Below are positions 14,682 through 23,766 of a stretch of 33,287 nt of DNA, piece after piece. The stretch spans positions 1-33,287 of the forward strand of contig CACZAZ010000010.1 in the NCBI GenBank assembly GCA_902779285.1, given 5' to 3'. Made by a program: the position numbers and the translations under genes. The notes beneath the pieces are model-generated. The model was given only the letters and a program-made list of their open reading frames with translations. It had not been told where the DNA came from and searched no databases. Positions within the stretch are counted from its first letter, which is position 1. The number at the start of each line of letters is the position of its first letter. Source of the stretch: an uncultured Ruminococcus sp. (GTDB taxonomy: Bacteria > Bacillota > Clostridia > Oscillospirales > CAG-272).

Positions 14682-16841
14682 ATGATCGCATTTGACCAAA
14701 AGACGGCGACCTTCACCCTGACGGGGAAGGGCGTTACCTACGCGATGGGCGTCACCGACGGGGTGCTCGAACACCGTTATTTCGGCGCGCCGATCGGTCC
14801 GTCCGACGATCTTGCCCTGTACCGGGGAGAGGCGGCGACCTCGTTTGAAGCCCGCGTCCCCGGTAGGTTGAGCCGGAATCAGATCCTGTCCGAAGCCCCC
14901 GCCTACGGGAGGGGCGACTACCGCGAGCCGATGCTGATTTTGCGCGGCGCCGCGGGCGAAACGGCGCTCGATCTGACCTATACCGGCTACCGGATCGTAA
15001 AGGAGCACAAACTCGCGGGGCTCCCGACCTCCTTCGGGGGCGAGACGCTCGCGATCACGCTTTCCGACCCCGTCAGAGGGGTGTCGGTCGACCTGTTCTA
15101 TACCGTGTTCGACGATTGCCCTGCGATCGTCCGTTCGGCGCGGATCACCAATACCGGGAAGACCGACTGCAAGATCCTCCGCGCCTTTTCCGCGTCGCTC
15201 GACCTTTTCGGCAACGATTTCGATCTGATCACGCTTTACGGCGCGTGGGCGCGTGAGCGCACGCCCGAGCGCACGCCGATCCGGCACGGCGTCACCTCGG
15301 TCGATTCCAAACGCGTCAGCAGTTCCGCCTCCTTAAATCCCTTCGCCGCCCTCGTCGAAAGGACGGCGAGCGAGAACGCGGGGCGCTGCTACGGGATGGC
15401 GCTCGTCTACTCGTCGTCGTGGAAGATCTCGTGCGAGGGGGCGCAGAACGGCACCACCCGTCTGACCGGGGGGATCAACGATTTCGCGTTTGCGAAGACG
15501 CTCGCCCCGGGGGAGAGGTTCGATCTGCCCGAGGCGGTTTTGGTCTACTCGTCCGAGGGGATCGGCGGACTTTCCCGCGCGTTCCACGACTACGCCCGCG
15601 CGCATATCGTCAACCCCGCTTTCGCCCTGAAACCCCGCCCGATCGTGGTCAACAACTGGGAGGCGACCTATTTCGACTTCGATTACGAACGGCTGTTCGC
15701 CATCATCGACGCCGCCGAGGGGACCGGGATCGACACCTTCGTTCTCGACGACGGCTGGTTCGGCGCCCGGGTCAACGATTCCGCGGGGCTGGGCGACTGG
15801 ACGGTCAACCGGAACAAACTTCCCGACGGGCTGAAACCCATCGTCGACCGCTGCCGCGCCCGCGGGCTCAAGTTCGGTCTCTGGTTCGAGCCCGAGATGG
15901 TCAATCCCGATTCCGACCTTTATCGCGCCCATCCCGATTGGGCGATCGGCTGCCCCGGCTACGAGCCGCTTCTTTCGCGGCGGCAGCTCGTCCTCGATAT
16001 CACCCGCAAAGACGTCCGCGACTATCTCGTTGAGACGGTCAACCGGGTCATCCGGGAGAACGGGATCGACTACGTCAAATGGGACAGCAACCGCAACGTC
16101 TCGGATCTCTGGTCATCCGCCGCCGATCCGCGTAACGCCCTGTGCTTCGCCCACGAATACGCCCTTGGACTCTACGATCTGTTCGACCGTATCGTGCTTG
16201 CCAATCCCGGGGTCTTCTTCGAGGGATGTTCGGGGGGCGGCTCGCGCTTTGACTTCGGGATGCTCCGCTACTTCCCGCAGATCTGGACGTCGGACGACAC
16301 CGACGCGGGGATGCGCTGCATGATCCAGTACGGCACGTCCTACGGCTACCCCCCATCCGCCATGTCCTGCCACGTCTCGGTCTGCCCCAATCACCAGAAC
16401 GGGCGCACGACCCCCTTCGCCACCCGGTGCGCCGTCGCGCATCTCGGACCGACCGGCTACGAACTCGATCTCTCGAAACTCCCCGAGGAGGAAAAGGCGC
16501 AGATCGGGGAACAGAACGCGCTCTACCGCCGCGACGAGGATCTGATCCTTACGGGCGACCTCTACCGCGTCGCGGACCCGTTTGACGGGCAGGCGTTCGG
16601 ATTCCTGCTCGTCGCGAAGGACAAGTCGAAGGCGGCTTTGACGCTGGTCAAACTCTTCCACCTCACCAACGGCGAACGGCTGATCCCGCGCCTGCCGGGG
16701 CTGGATCCCGCGTCGGATTATCTTGTCGAGGAGACGGGGACGACCCTCCGCGGAAGCACGCTCGCGGAGATCGGGCTGCCTCTCGATTGGAGATCCCTGC
16801 GCGACTTCGACGCCGCGGTTTACCATTTCAAACGGCTCTGA
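14682..16841 (+). CDS. Alpha-galactosidase, GH36 family
   Basis: The enzyme removes terminal alpha-galactose from raffinose-family sugars and galactomannan fragments. It has 719 residues, the usual size of bacterial GH36, and no signal peptide, so it acts on imported oligosaccharides. The N-terminal beta-sandwich is followed by the barrel with NNWEATYFDF, FVLDDGWFG, GLWFEPEMVNPDSDLY, YVKWDSNR with nucleophile Asp468, CSGGGSRFD, and IWTSDDTDA with the probable acid/base Asp538. GPTGYELDLSKL lies near the barrel end. AAGGAAAGGAA lies before the ATG. No sugar transporter or regulator is adjacent, so its place among housekeeping genes is unusual. A 17-bp sequence at 15248-15264 recurs in nadE. 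Confidence 0.95.
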   Translation: MIAFDQKTATFTLTGKGVTYAMGVTDGVLEHRYFGAPIGPSDDLALYRGEAATSFEARVPGRLSRNQILSEAPAYGRGDYREPMLILRGAAGETALDLTYTGYRIVKEHKLAGLPTSFGGETLAITLSDPVRGVSVDLFYTVFDDCPAIVRSARITNTGKTDCKILRAFSASLDLFGNDFDLITLYGAWARERTPERTPIRHGVTSVDSKRVSSSASLNPFAALVERTASENAGRCYGMALVYSSSWKISCEGAQNGTTRLTGGINDFAFAKTLAPGERFDLPEAVLVYSSEGIGGLSRAFHDYARAHIVNPAFALKPRPIVVNNWEATYFDFDYERLFAIIDAAEGTGIDTFVLDDGWFGARVNDSAGLGDWTVNRNKLPDGLKPIVDRCRARGLKFGLWFEPEMVNPDSDLYRAHPDWAIGCPGYEPLLSRRQLVLDITRKDVRDYLVETVNRVIRENGIDYVKWDSNRNVSDLWSSAADPRNALCFAHEYALGLYDLFDRIVLANPGVFFEGCSGGGSRFDFGMLRYFPQIWTSDDTDAGMRCMIQYGTSYGYPPSAMSCHVSVCPNHQNGRTTPFATRCAVAHLGPTGYELDLSKLPEEEKAQIGEQNALYRRDEDLILTGDLYRVADPFDGQAFGFLLVAKDKSKAALTLVKLFHLTNGERLIPRLPGLDPASDYLVEETGTTLRGSTLAEIGLPLDWRSLRDFDAAVYHFKRL
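15248..15264 (+). repeat. 17-bp exact repeat, copy 1 (in the alpha-galactosidase gene)
   Basis: GGCGCGTGAGCGCACGC contains the inverted pair GCGTG-4-CACGC. The same 17 bases occur at 18840-18856 in nadE; both encode Ala-Arg-Glu-Arg-Thr in frame. It may be coincidence in GC-rich coding DNA. Confidence 0.5.
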
Positions 16842-16899
16842 ACCCATACCCGCGATCAAATAACCGGAGGGCGCACGCCCCCGAAAAACGGAGGAAGAT

Positions 16900-17532
16900 A
16901 TGCTGAAAGTCGAACGGATCTCGGTCATGAACTTTGAAAACGCCATTCGCGGCGCCCGCAACCCCCTGAACAGTTGGGACCGCTACGACAGCCGTACGGA
17001 GCCCGACGGGACCTTCGTCCTCGGACCGAACGATCTGTCGCTCGCGCGCAGACTGGCGAAGGCGGGCTCGGATCACCGGAAGTTTCTCCGCCAGGTCCTG
17101 GTCTCGATGGATATCACGGGACCGCTCTACTGGTGGAAGGAATTCGATACCTATAAGGTCGGAACGGTCGCCAACTCGACCAGTACGATGCACAAGATCC
17201 ACGCCAAACCCTTCGGACGGGAGGACTTCTCCTGCGACGGGATGAGCGAAAAGGGGCTCGCCGTTCTGGACGGGATCATCTCGTATCTCGAGGAGGCGCG
17301 GCTGCGCTTCGTCGAGACCAAGGACCGCGGGGACTGGCTCGATATGATCCAGTTGCTCCCCGAAAGCTACAACCAACTCCGGACGGTCACCCTCAACTAC
17401 GAGGTGTTGATTAATATGTATTACGCGCGCCGCTCGCACAAACTGAACGAGTGGCATACGCTCTGCGACGCGATCAAGGCGCTGCCCTACGCCTCCGAAC
17501 TGATCCTGGTACGCGAGGAGAACGCCGACTGA
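16900..17532 (+). CDS. ThyX-fold protein lacking the canonical ThyX motif
   Basis: This encodes 210 residues; GGAGG precedes the ATG by 5 nt. The overall pattern resembles flavin-dependent thymidylate synthase. A helix FLRQVLVSMDITGPLYWWKE and the following EFDTYKVGTVANSTSTMHKI segment occupy the place of the ThyX signature RHRxxSxNxxSxR. Later LLPESYNQLRTVTLNYEVL and MYYARRSHKLNEWHTLC align with the ThyX LP..T..T.N.R.L..F...R....AQ.EI block. The catalytic RHR and the paired serines are not conserved in their usual form, so it probably is not a thymidylate synthase, although the FAD/dUMP-binding fold may remain. Proteins of this kind are usually annotated as hypothetical. It lies between alpha-galactosidase and nadE (24-nt gap), a position compatible with nucleotide or cofactor metabolism. 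The fold assignment is by eye. Confidence 0.6.
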   Translation: MLKVERISVMNFENAIRGARNPLNSWDRYDSRTEPDGTFVLGPNDLSLARRLAKAGSDHRKFLRQVLVSMDITGPLYWWKEFDTYKVGTVANSTSTMHKIHAKPFGREDFSCDGMSEKGLAVLDGIISYLEEARLRFVETKDRGDWLDMIQLLPESYNQLRTVTLNYEVLINMYYARRSHKLNEWHTLCDAIKALPYASELILVREENAD

Positions 17533-17556
17533 CCCACAGGAAAGGATGACAACCAA

Positions 17557-19467
17557 ATGAAAGACGGATTTCTGATCGTAGGCGCGCTGAACCCGAACGC
17601 GCGGGTGGGCGATCCCAAAGCGAACGCCGCGGAACTCGTCTCGCTCGCGGAGAGAGCGGCGGACGCGGGGATCTCGGTCGCCGTGACCCCGGAACTCGCC
17701 CTGACGACGGCGACGGCGGGGGAACTCTACCGTTCGTCCTGTCTGCTCTCCGCTTCGGAATCGGCGCTCCGGGACTACCTCGACGGGACGGCGGAACTCG
17801 ATCTGCTCACGTTTATCGGGCTGCCCGTCGCCGTCGGAGGAAAACTGTATAACGCCGCCGCCGCCGCCTTCCGCGGTAGACTTCTCGGGATCGTGCCGAA
17901 GAGCGTTCCCGGCGGGGTATTCGCTTCGGCGCCCGGGGAGGATCTCGTGATCTCTTATGCGGGCGAGACCTGTCTTTTCGGCGTGCGCCAACTCTTTACC
18001 TGCGCGGGAGATTCAAAAATTACGGTTGCCTGCGAGATCGGGGACGATCTTTCGCTGCCCGTCCCTCCCTCGGTCGGACACGCCGCGGCGGGCGCCGCGC
18101 TGATCGTGAATCTTGCCGCCGATCCCGAGACCGTCGGACGCGCAAAGATCCGGCGCGATCTCGTCGCGGTCCATTCCGAGCGGATCAAGTCCGCCTACGT
18201 CTGGGCGGGCGCGGGCAGGGGAGAGAGCGGCACCGACCTCGTCTTTTCGGGTCACGGGCTGATCGCACAGACGGGGAAGATCGTCGCGGAAGCCGAGCCC
18301 TTCTCGGACGCCCCGATCCTCTCCGCCTCAGTCGACCTCGAATATATCCTCTCGGAGCGCCTCCGCTCCCCGCTCGCTGCGATCCCCGGGATCTGGGACA
18401 AGGTGTCGTTCGACCTTCACAAGAGAGACGTCCCGACCCCCGCCGTCCCGCGGCTGCCCTTCGTTCCGGGCGATCCCGCGGAACTGAAACGGCGCTGCGA
18501 TCTGATCCTCAATATCCAATCCCGCGCGCTCGCCTCCCGGATGGAACGGGCGTACGCGAAGTGCGCCGTCGTCGGCGTTTCGGGCGGGCTGGATTCCACG
18601 CTCGCGCTTCTGGTCTCGGTCGCCGCCGTCGACCGTCTGGGGCTCCCCCGGACGGCTGTTCGTGCGGTCACGATGCCCTGCTTCGGCACCACGGGGCGCA
18701 CCAGATCGAACGCCGAGAAACTTGCCGCGTCGCTCGGCGCGGGTTTCTCCGAGGTCGATATCAAGGCGTCTGTTTCGCAGCATTTCAAAGATATCGGACA
18801 CGATCCGAAGAATACGAACGCCGTCTACGAGAACGCGCAGGCGCGTGAGCGCACGCAGGTCCTGATGGATATCGCGAACGGGGAAGGCGGGCTCGTCGTC
18901 GGGACGGGCGACCTCTCCGAACTCTCGCTCGGCTGGGCGACCTACAACGGCGACCATATGTCGATGTACGGCGTCAACGCCGGCGTTCCGAAGACCCTGA
19001 TGCGCCACCTCGTTTCCGCCGTCGCAAACGATTACGAAAGCAAGGGCGAGAAAGCCGTCGCCGCCGTTCTGCGGGATATCCTCGACACCCCGGTCAGTCC
19101 CGAATTGCTCCCGCCCGAGAACGGCGAGATCGCGCAGAAGACCGAGGGGATTGTCGGTCCCTACGAACTGCACGACTTCTTTCTCTGGTACGCGGTCCGC
19201 TGCGGTTTCGCCCCGGGCAAGATCCTCAGGCTCGCCGCGACCGCGTTTGCTCCCGACTATTCGCTCGACGAGATCTACCGGTGGGAGAAGACCTTTTTCC
19301 GCCGCTTCTTCTCGCAGCAGTTCAAGCGTTCGTGTCTTGCCGACGGACCGAAGATCGGCTCGCTCTCGCTCTCCCCGCGCGGCGGATTCTCGATGCCGAG
19401 CGACGCCGGGAGCGAGGCGTGGATCCGCGACCTCGATCAAAGGTACGCCGAACTCGGAGGACGCTGA
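17557..19467 (+). CDS. nadE: Glutamine-dependent NAD+ synthetase
   Basis: The enzyme amidates nicotinic acid adenine dinucleotide to NAD+ using glutamine and ATP. It has 636 residues: an N-terminal nitrilase-like glutaminase (about 1-270) and a C-terminal PP-loop synthetase. The glutaminase triad is visible as Glu46 (VTPELAL), Lys115 (GIVPKS) and Cys159 (TVACEIG). The synthetase has VSGGLDSTLAL (about 341-351), MPCFGTTGRT, and GTGDLSELSLGWATYNGDHMS, which are conserved. Oddly, the loop after Lys115, normally of the form PNYxEFYExR, is shortened and replaced by VPGGVFASAPG, and two residues are inserted after the catalytic cysteine, so the glutamine site is divergent. The start is ATG with GGAAAGGA upstream. 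pth follows after 6 nt. It carries the second copy of the 17-bp repeat. Confidence 0.93.
   Translation: MKDGFLIVGALNPNARVGDPKANAAELVSLAERAADAGISVAVTPELALTTATAGELYRSSCLLSASESALRDYLDGTAELDLLTFIGLPVAVGGKLYNAAAAAFRGRLLGIVPKSVPGGVFASAPGEDLVISYAGETCLFGVRQLFTCAGDSKITVACEIGDDLSLPVPPSVGHAAAGAALIVNLAADPETVGRAKIRRDLVAVHSERIKSAYVWAGAGRGESGTDLVFSGHGLIAQTGKIVAEAEPFSDAPILSASVDLEYILSERLRSPLAAIPGIWDKVSFDLHKRDVPTPAVPRLPFVPGDPAELKRRCDLILNIQSRALASRMERAYAKCAVVGVSGGLDSTLALLVSVAAVDRLGLPRTAVRAVTMPCFGTTGRTRSNAEKLAASLGAGFSEVDIKASVSQHFKDIGHDPKNTNAVYENAQARERTQVLMDIANGEGGLVVGTGDLSELSLGWATYNGDHMSMYGVNAGVPKTLMRHLVSAVANDYESKGEKAVAAVLRDILDTPVSPELLPPENGEIAQKTEGIVGPYELHDFFLWYAVRCGFAPGKILRLAATAFAPDYSLDEIYRWEKTFFRRFFSQQFKRSCLADGPKIGSLSLSPRGGFSMPSDAGSEAWIRDLDQRYAELGGR
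18840..18856 (+). repeat. 17-bp exact repeat, copy 2 (in nadE)
   Basis: Identical to 15248-15264 in the alpha-galactosidase gene. Both copies read in the same frame and orientation. Confidence 0.5.
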
Positions 19468-19473
19468 CAAACG

Positions 19474-20106
19474 ATGGCTGACCTGAACGAACTGTTCCGG
19501 AGGATCTTTTCCGGAAAGAAAGAGGAGCCGCTGCCCCCGGTCGAATGGCTGATCGTCGGGCTCGGCAACCCCGGCGACAAGTACCGGGGGACCCGGCACA
19601 ACGCGGGATTCGTCGCGATCGACGCCATCGCGGAAAAGGCGGGGGTGAAGATCGACCGTTCGGCGCACAAGGGGCTGACCGGACGGGGCGCGCTCGAAGG
19701 ACGCGGCGTGCTGCTCCTGAAACCCGAGACCTTTATGAACCTCTCGGGCGAATCGGTGCGCGAGGCGGCGGCGTTCTACAAGATCCCGCCCGAAAAGATC
19801 CTCGTCCTCTGCGACGATATCTCCTTCGAGCCCGGCAGGATCCGCATCCGCAGGAACGGCTCTCACGGCGGGCACAACGGGCTCCGCAATATTTCCGAGC
19901 TGCTCGGGAGCGACGCGTTCCCGCGGATACGGATCGGCGTGGGTCAAAAACCCCGCCCCGATTACGACCTCGTCGACTGGGTGCTCGGCAAACTGCCCGA
20001 GGAGGACGCGAAGAAGATCGCAGACCGCGCAGCCGACTTTTACGACGCCGCGGCGCTGATCGTGTCCGGCAGGATCGAGGACGCCATGAACCGCTATTCC
20101 CATTGA
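19474..20106 (+). CDS. pth: Peptidyl-tRNA hydrolase
   Basis: Pth releases tRNA from peptidyl-tRNA that drops off ribosomes. It has 210 residues, about 20 more than typical because of an N-terminal extension (residues 1-22). The core starts WLIVGLGNPGDKY, followed by GTRHNAGF with catalytic His42, KPETFMNLSG with Asn89, LVLCDDISFEPG with Asp114, and GSHGGHNGLRNI. All catalytic positions are present. GGAGG lies 11 nt before the ATG, inside the end of nadE, which supports the extended start; an internal start near residue 24 has no ATG. The pth-mfd order is a conserved Bacillota arrangement. Confidence 0.96.
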   Translation: MADLNELFRRIFSGKKEEPLPPVEWLIVGLGNPGDKYRGTRHNAGFVAIDAIAEKAGVKIDRSAHKGLTGRGALEGRGVLLLKPETFMNLSGESVREAAAFYKIPPEKILVLCDDISFEPGRIRIRRNGSHGGHNGLRNISELLGSDAFPRIRIGVGQKPRPDYDLVDWVLGKLPEEDAKKIADRAADFYDAAALIVSGRIEDAMNRYSH

Positions 20107-20121
20107 CGTAAAGGATCATAA

Positions 20122-23100
20122 ATGCTGAAGATCACCAACCCCATCCGCCTGGACAGGGAGTTCCGCGGCGCCGTGATCGCGCTTTCCGAGACGGTCGCGG
20201 CAAAGAATCCCCTCCCGATCGTCGTCAACGGTCTGTCCGGCGGAGCGGCGGACGCCTTCCTTGCCGAGGCGATCCGGGATCACCGCGCCGACCCGTCGCA
20301 CCGACCCGCCCTGGTATTCTGCCGGGACGAAGCCGAGGCGATCCGCGTTTCCGCGATGCTCTCCGACGCCGGGCTCCGCGCCGCCGCCTACCCCGCACGG
20401 GAATTCTGCTTACATCATATGACCGCCTCTCACGATCTTGAACGTGAGCGGCTTTCCGTGTTGTATCGGGCGATCTCGGGCGACTTCGACGCGATCGCCA
20501 CCACCCCCTTCGCCTCGCTTCAGCCGACGGTGTCCGCCGAGCGGCTCGCCGGCGCGGGGACGGTCGTCAGACAGGGCGCGATCCTCTCGCCCGACGAACT
20601 GTCGAAGACCCTTGCACAGAACGGCTACCGCCGCGTCGACACGGTCGAATCCGCGGGTCAGTTCGCCCGCAGAGGCGGGATCGTCGACGTGTTCCCGGGC
20701 GGTGAGACGGCGCCCCTGCGGCTCGACTTTTTCGGGGACGAGATCGACCGCGTCTGCCGCTTCGATCCCCTGACCCAAAGGATCACCGAAACCGAGAACG
20801 AGCCCATCACGCTCCTGCCCGCCCGCGAGATCCTGCCCACCCCCGAAACGCTTGCGAAAGTGCGGGAGGTGATCGCATCGGAGATCGCCAAACTCCCCGC
20901 GCCCCCGCCCCGTTCCGGGAAGAACAGGGCGCTGTCGACCGACGGGGAAGCCGATCTCTTGACCCACGCCCGCGAGGTCTATTCCGCAGAACTCGCGGCG
21001 CTCGACGGCGGGACCGACCTCTCGTTCCTCGACAAATACTTTCCGCTGGTTTCCCCCGACGGTTCGACTTTATTCGACTTTCTTCCGGGGAACGGGCGTC
21101 CCGTCGCGTTCCTGCTCGGTACGAGCGAGGTGCGCGAACGGCTGGACGGGCAATCGGCGCTCGTCCTCGAGACCCTGAAAAACCTGCTCGACGCGGGAAC
21201 GCTCGTCGGCAAATACGCGATCGCGCCCCCGACCGCCGCCGCGTTCGATCGGTCTCTCGCGAATACGGTCGCCGTCCACGTCAACCCCTTCGGGGGCGGA
21301 ATCGGCGCGACCCGGCTCGCGGGGCTGTTCGGCTTCCGCTGCCGCCGCACCGTCTCCTACGCCGGGCGGTTCGAGATGCTCGCGGAGGAGATCGGCTCCT
21401 TCCTTGCGGGGGGCTATCGCATCCTGCTTCTCGCGGGCTCGGACGCCGAGGCGGACGCCCTTACGGGATCGCTTCGCGAACGCGATCTGCCCGCCCGCCG
21501 CGCCCCCTCCGACGCGGTCCCCGACGCAGACTCCGTCCCCGCAGGGGCGATCACGGTCGGGGTCGGGACGGTCAGTTCCGGCTACGAACTGATGAACGCG
21601 CGGATCGCGGTCCTCACCACCCGCACCGACGAGGAACGCTCCGACGCCGTCAGACGAAAACAACAGAGGACCCGTCACAAGATCGCGGCGGGGAAGCGCA
21701 TCCTCTCCTACGCCGACCTCTCCGAGGGCGATTACGTCGTCCACGCCAACTACGGGATCGGTATCTTCGAGGGGATCGAGACCATGACGGTCGCCGGGGC
21801 TACCCGCGACTATATCGCCATCCGCTACGCCGGGACCGACAAACTCTTTCTGCCCGCCGAACGGCTCGAAATGATCTCGCGCTATATCGGCGCGAAGGCG
21901 GAGGACGGCACGGTAAAACTGTCGCGGCTCGGCGGTCCCGAATGGGGCAAAGCCAAGGCGAAAGCCAAGACCGCGGCTCGCGAGATGGCGAAAGAACTGA
22001 TCGATCTGTACGCCAGAAGACAGAGGAGACCGGGCTTCTCGTTCTCCCCTGACTGCGAGATGGAACGCGAGTTCGACGAGGCGTTCGAGTTCGAGGAGAC
22101 AGAGTCCCAGACCGAGGCGATCAAGGAGATCAAAAACGATATGCTCCGTCCCGTGCCGATGGACCGCCTTCTCTGCGGGGACGTCGGGTACGGCAAGACC
22201 GAGGTGGCGCTGCGCGCCGCGTTCAAGGCGATCGTCGCGGGGAAACAGGTCGCGATCCTGGTCCCGACCACCATCCTCGCCCTCCAGCACTACCAGACCG
22301 CGCTCTCGCGGATGCGGGGATTCCCCGTGACCGTCGAGATGCTCTCGCGCTTCCGCTCTCCGAAGGAGGCGGCGGCGATCCTGCGCCGGCTCAAACGCGG
22401 CGAGATCGATCTGATCGTCGGCACGCACGCCCTGCTCGGCGCGTCGGTCTCGTTCAAGGATCTCGGTCTCTTGATCGTCGACGAGGAACAGCGTTTCGGC
22501 GTCGCGCAGAAGGAGAAACTGAAGAAACTCGCCTCCGACGTCGACGTTCTGACGCTGACCGCCACCCCGATCCCCCGCACGCTCAATATGGCGATGTCGG
22601 GCATCCGGGATATGTCGATCCTCGACGAGGCGCCGGGCGACCGCCATCCCGTCGAGACCTTCGTTCTCGCGCACGACGACGTCGTGATCGGAGAGGCGAT
22701 GAGACGGGAACTTTCCCGCGGCGGGCAGGTGCTTTATCTTTACAACAAGATCGACGATATCGACCTCGTCGCCGCCCGCGTCAAGCGGACTTTGCCCGAG
22801 GCGCGGGTCGCCTACGCCCACGGACGGATGGAGAAGGACGAACTGGAGGACATCTGGCAGTCGCTCGTCCGGGGTGAGATCGACGTTCTGGTCTGCACCA
22901 CCATCATCGAGACTGGGGTCGACCTCCCCAACGCCAACACGCTCATCATCGAGAACGCCGACCGGATGGGGCTCTCGCAGCTCCACCAGATCCGCGGACG
23001 GGTCGGACGGAGCAGCCGTCACGCCTACGCCTATTTCACCTTCCGTCCCGGCAAGGCGCTCTCCGAGATCGCGGTCAAGCGGCTCTCCGCCATCCGCGAA

Positions 23101-23766
23101 TACGCCGAGTTCGGCGCGGGATTCAAGATCGCCCTCCGCGACCTCGAGATCAGAGGGGCGGGCAATCTGCTGGGCGCCGAACAGCACGGGCATATCGACT
23201 CGGTCGGCTACGATCTCTATATCCGCCTGCTGAACGAGGCGATCCTCGAGGAACAGGGAAAAGCGACGCGCGAGGTCAGCGAGGCGAAGATCGAGTATCC
23301 CGACTCCGCGAACATCCCGTCGTCCTATATCCCGCTCTCGGCGCACCGGATGGAGATGTATAAGAAGATCTCGCTGATCCTGACCGAGGACGATCTGAAC
23401 GACGTTTTGTCCGAGTTCCGCGAACGCTTCGGGGAACCTCCGAAGGAGACGCGGCGATTGCTTTGGCTCTCGCTGCTCCGCGCGGCGGCGTCACGGATCG
23501 GGCTGGTCCGGGTCGAGTTCCGCCCGTCCGACGTCCGTTTCGTCACGGCGGGGGTGGGCGATCTCGGGGTCTGGGCGCTGGTGTTTTCCGAGCGTCCGGG
23601 ACTGCGATTCGGCGGCGGGCGCGACGCCGGCGTGTTTATGAAACGGAAGGGCGGCGAAGAACCCGCGGAAGCCGCGGCGCGCGTCCTGCTCCTGTACGAA
23701 GAAAAGAAGAAAGAACTTCATCCCGAGGGGATGGAAGGGGAGGAAACCGATGGAAAGAACGGATAA
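20122..23766 (+). CDS. mfd: Transcription-repair coupling factor
   Basis: Mfd removes RNA polymerase stalled at DNA lesions and recruits UvrA for excision repair. It has 1214 residues, normal length. The UvrB-like N-terminal module spans about 1-430. The RNA polymerase-interacting CarD-like domain (YADLSEGDYVVHANYGIGIF) is near 533-552. The RecG-like motor contains GDVGYGKTE (Walker A, near 686), LLIVDEEQRFG (near 785) and TATPIPRTLNMAMSGIRDMS. GRVGRSSRHAYAYF and the AGNLLGAEQHGHI translocation motif follow, then a C-terminal TRCF domain. All motor motifs are intact. AAAGGA precedes the ATG. The last 17 nt overlap the next gene. Confidence 0.97.
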   Translation: MLKITNPIRLDREFRGAVIALSETVAAKNPLPIVVNGLSGGAADAFLAEAIRDHRADPSHRPALVFCRDEAEAIRVSAMLSDAGLRAAAYPAREFCLHHMTASHDLERERLSVLYRAISGDFDAIATTPFASLQPTVSAERLAGAGTVVRQGAILSPDELSKTLAQNGYRRVDTVESAGQFARRGGIVDVFPGGETAPLRLDFFGDEIDRVCRFDPLTQRITETENEPITLLPAREILPTPETLAKVREVIASEIAKLPAPPPRSGKNRALSTDGEADLLTHAREVYSAELAALDGGTDLSFLDKYFPLVSPDGSTLFDFLPGNGRPVAFLLGTSEVRERLDGQSALVLETLKNLLDAGTLVGKYAIAPPTAAAFDRSLANTVAVHVNPFGGGIGATRLAGLFGFRCRRTVSYAGRFEMLAEEIGSFLAGGYRILLLAGSDAEADALTGSLRERDLPARRAPSDAVPDADSVPAGAITVGVGTVSSGYELMNARIAVLTTRTDEERSDAVRRKQQRTRHKIAAGKRILSYADLSEGDYVVHANYGIGIFEGIETMTVAGATRDYIAIRYAGTDKLFLPAERLEMISRYIGAKAEDGTVKLSRLGGPEWGKAKAKAKTAAREMAKELIDLYARRQRRPGFSFSPDCEMEREFDEAFEFEETESQTEAIKEIKNDMLRPVPMDRLLCGDVGYGKTEVALRAAFKAIVAGKQVAILVPTTILALQHYQTALSRMRGFPVTVEMLSRFRSPKEAAAILRRLKRGEIDLIVGTHALLGASVSFKDLGLLIVDEEQRFGVAQKEKLKKLASDVDVLTLTATPIPRTLNMAMSGIRDMSILDEAPGDRHPVETFVLAHDDVVIGEAMRRELSRGGQVLYLYNKIDDIDLVAARVKRTLPEARVAYAHGRMEKDELEDIWQSLVRGEIDVLVCTTIIETGVDLPNANTLIIENADRMGLSQLHQIRGRVGRSSRHAYAYFTFRPGKALSEIAVKRLSAIREYAEFGAGFKIALRDLEIRGAGNLLGAEQHGHIDSVGYDLYIRLLNEAILEEQGKATREVSEAKIEYPDSANIPSSYIPLSAHRMEMYKKISLILTEDDLNDVLSEFRERFGEPPKETRRLLWLSLLRAAASRIGLVRVEFRPSDVRFVTAGVGDLGVWALVFSERPGLRFGGGRDAGVFMKRKGGEEPAEAAARVLLLYEEKKKELHPEGMEGEETDGKNG

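Noticed and set aside
18328..20103. Long minus-strand open frame (591 codons) opposite nadE and pth
   Set aside because: It is a GC-rich shadow: the plus strand encodes two well-conserved enzymes with all motifs, while the minus frame has no recognisable domain or ribosome binding site.
21070..23346. Long minus-strand open frame (758 codons) opposite mfd
   Set aside because: Charged low-complexity translation without any family resemblance; mfd on the other strand is intact.
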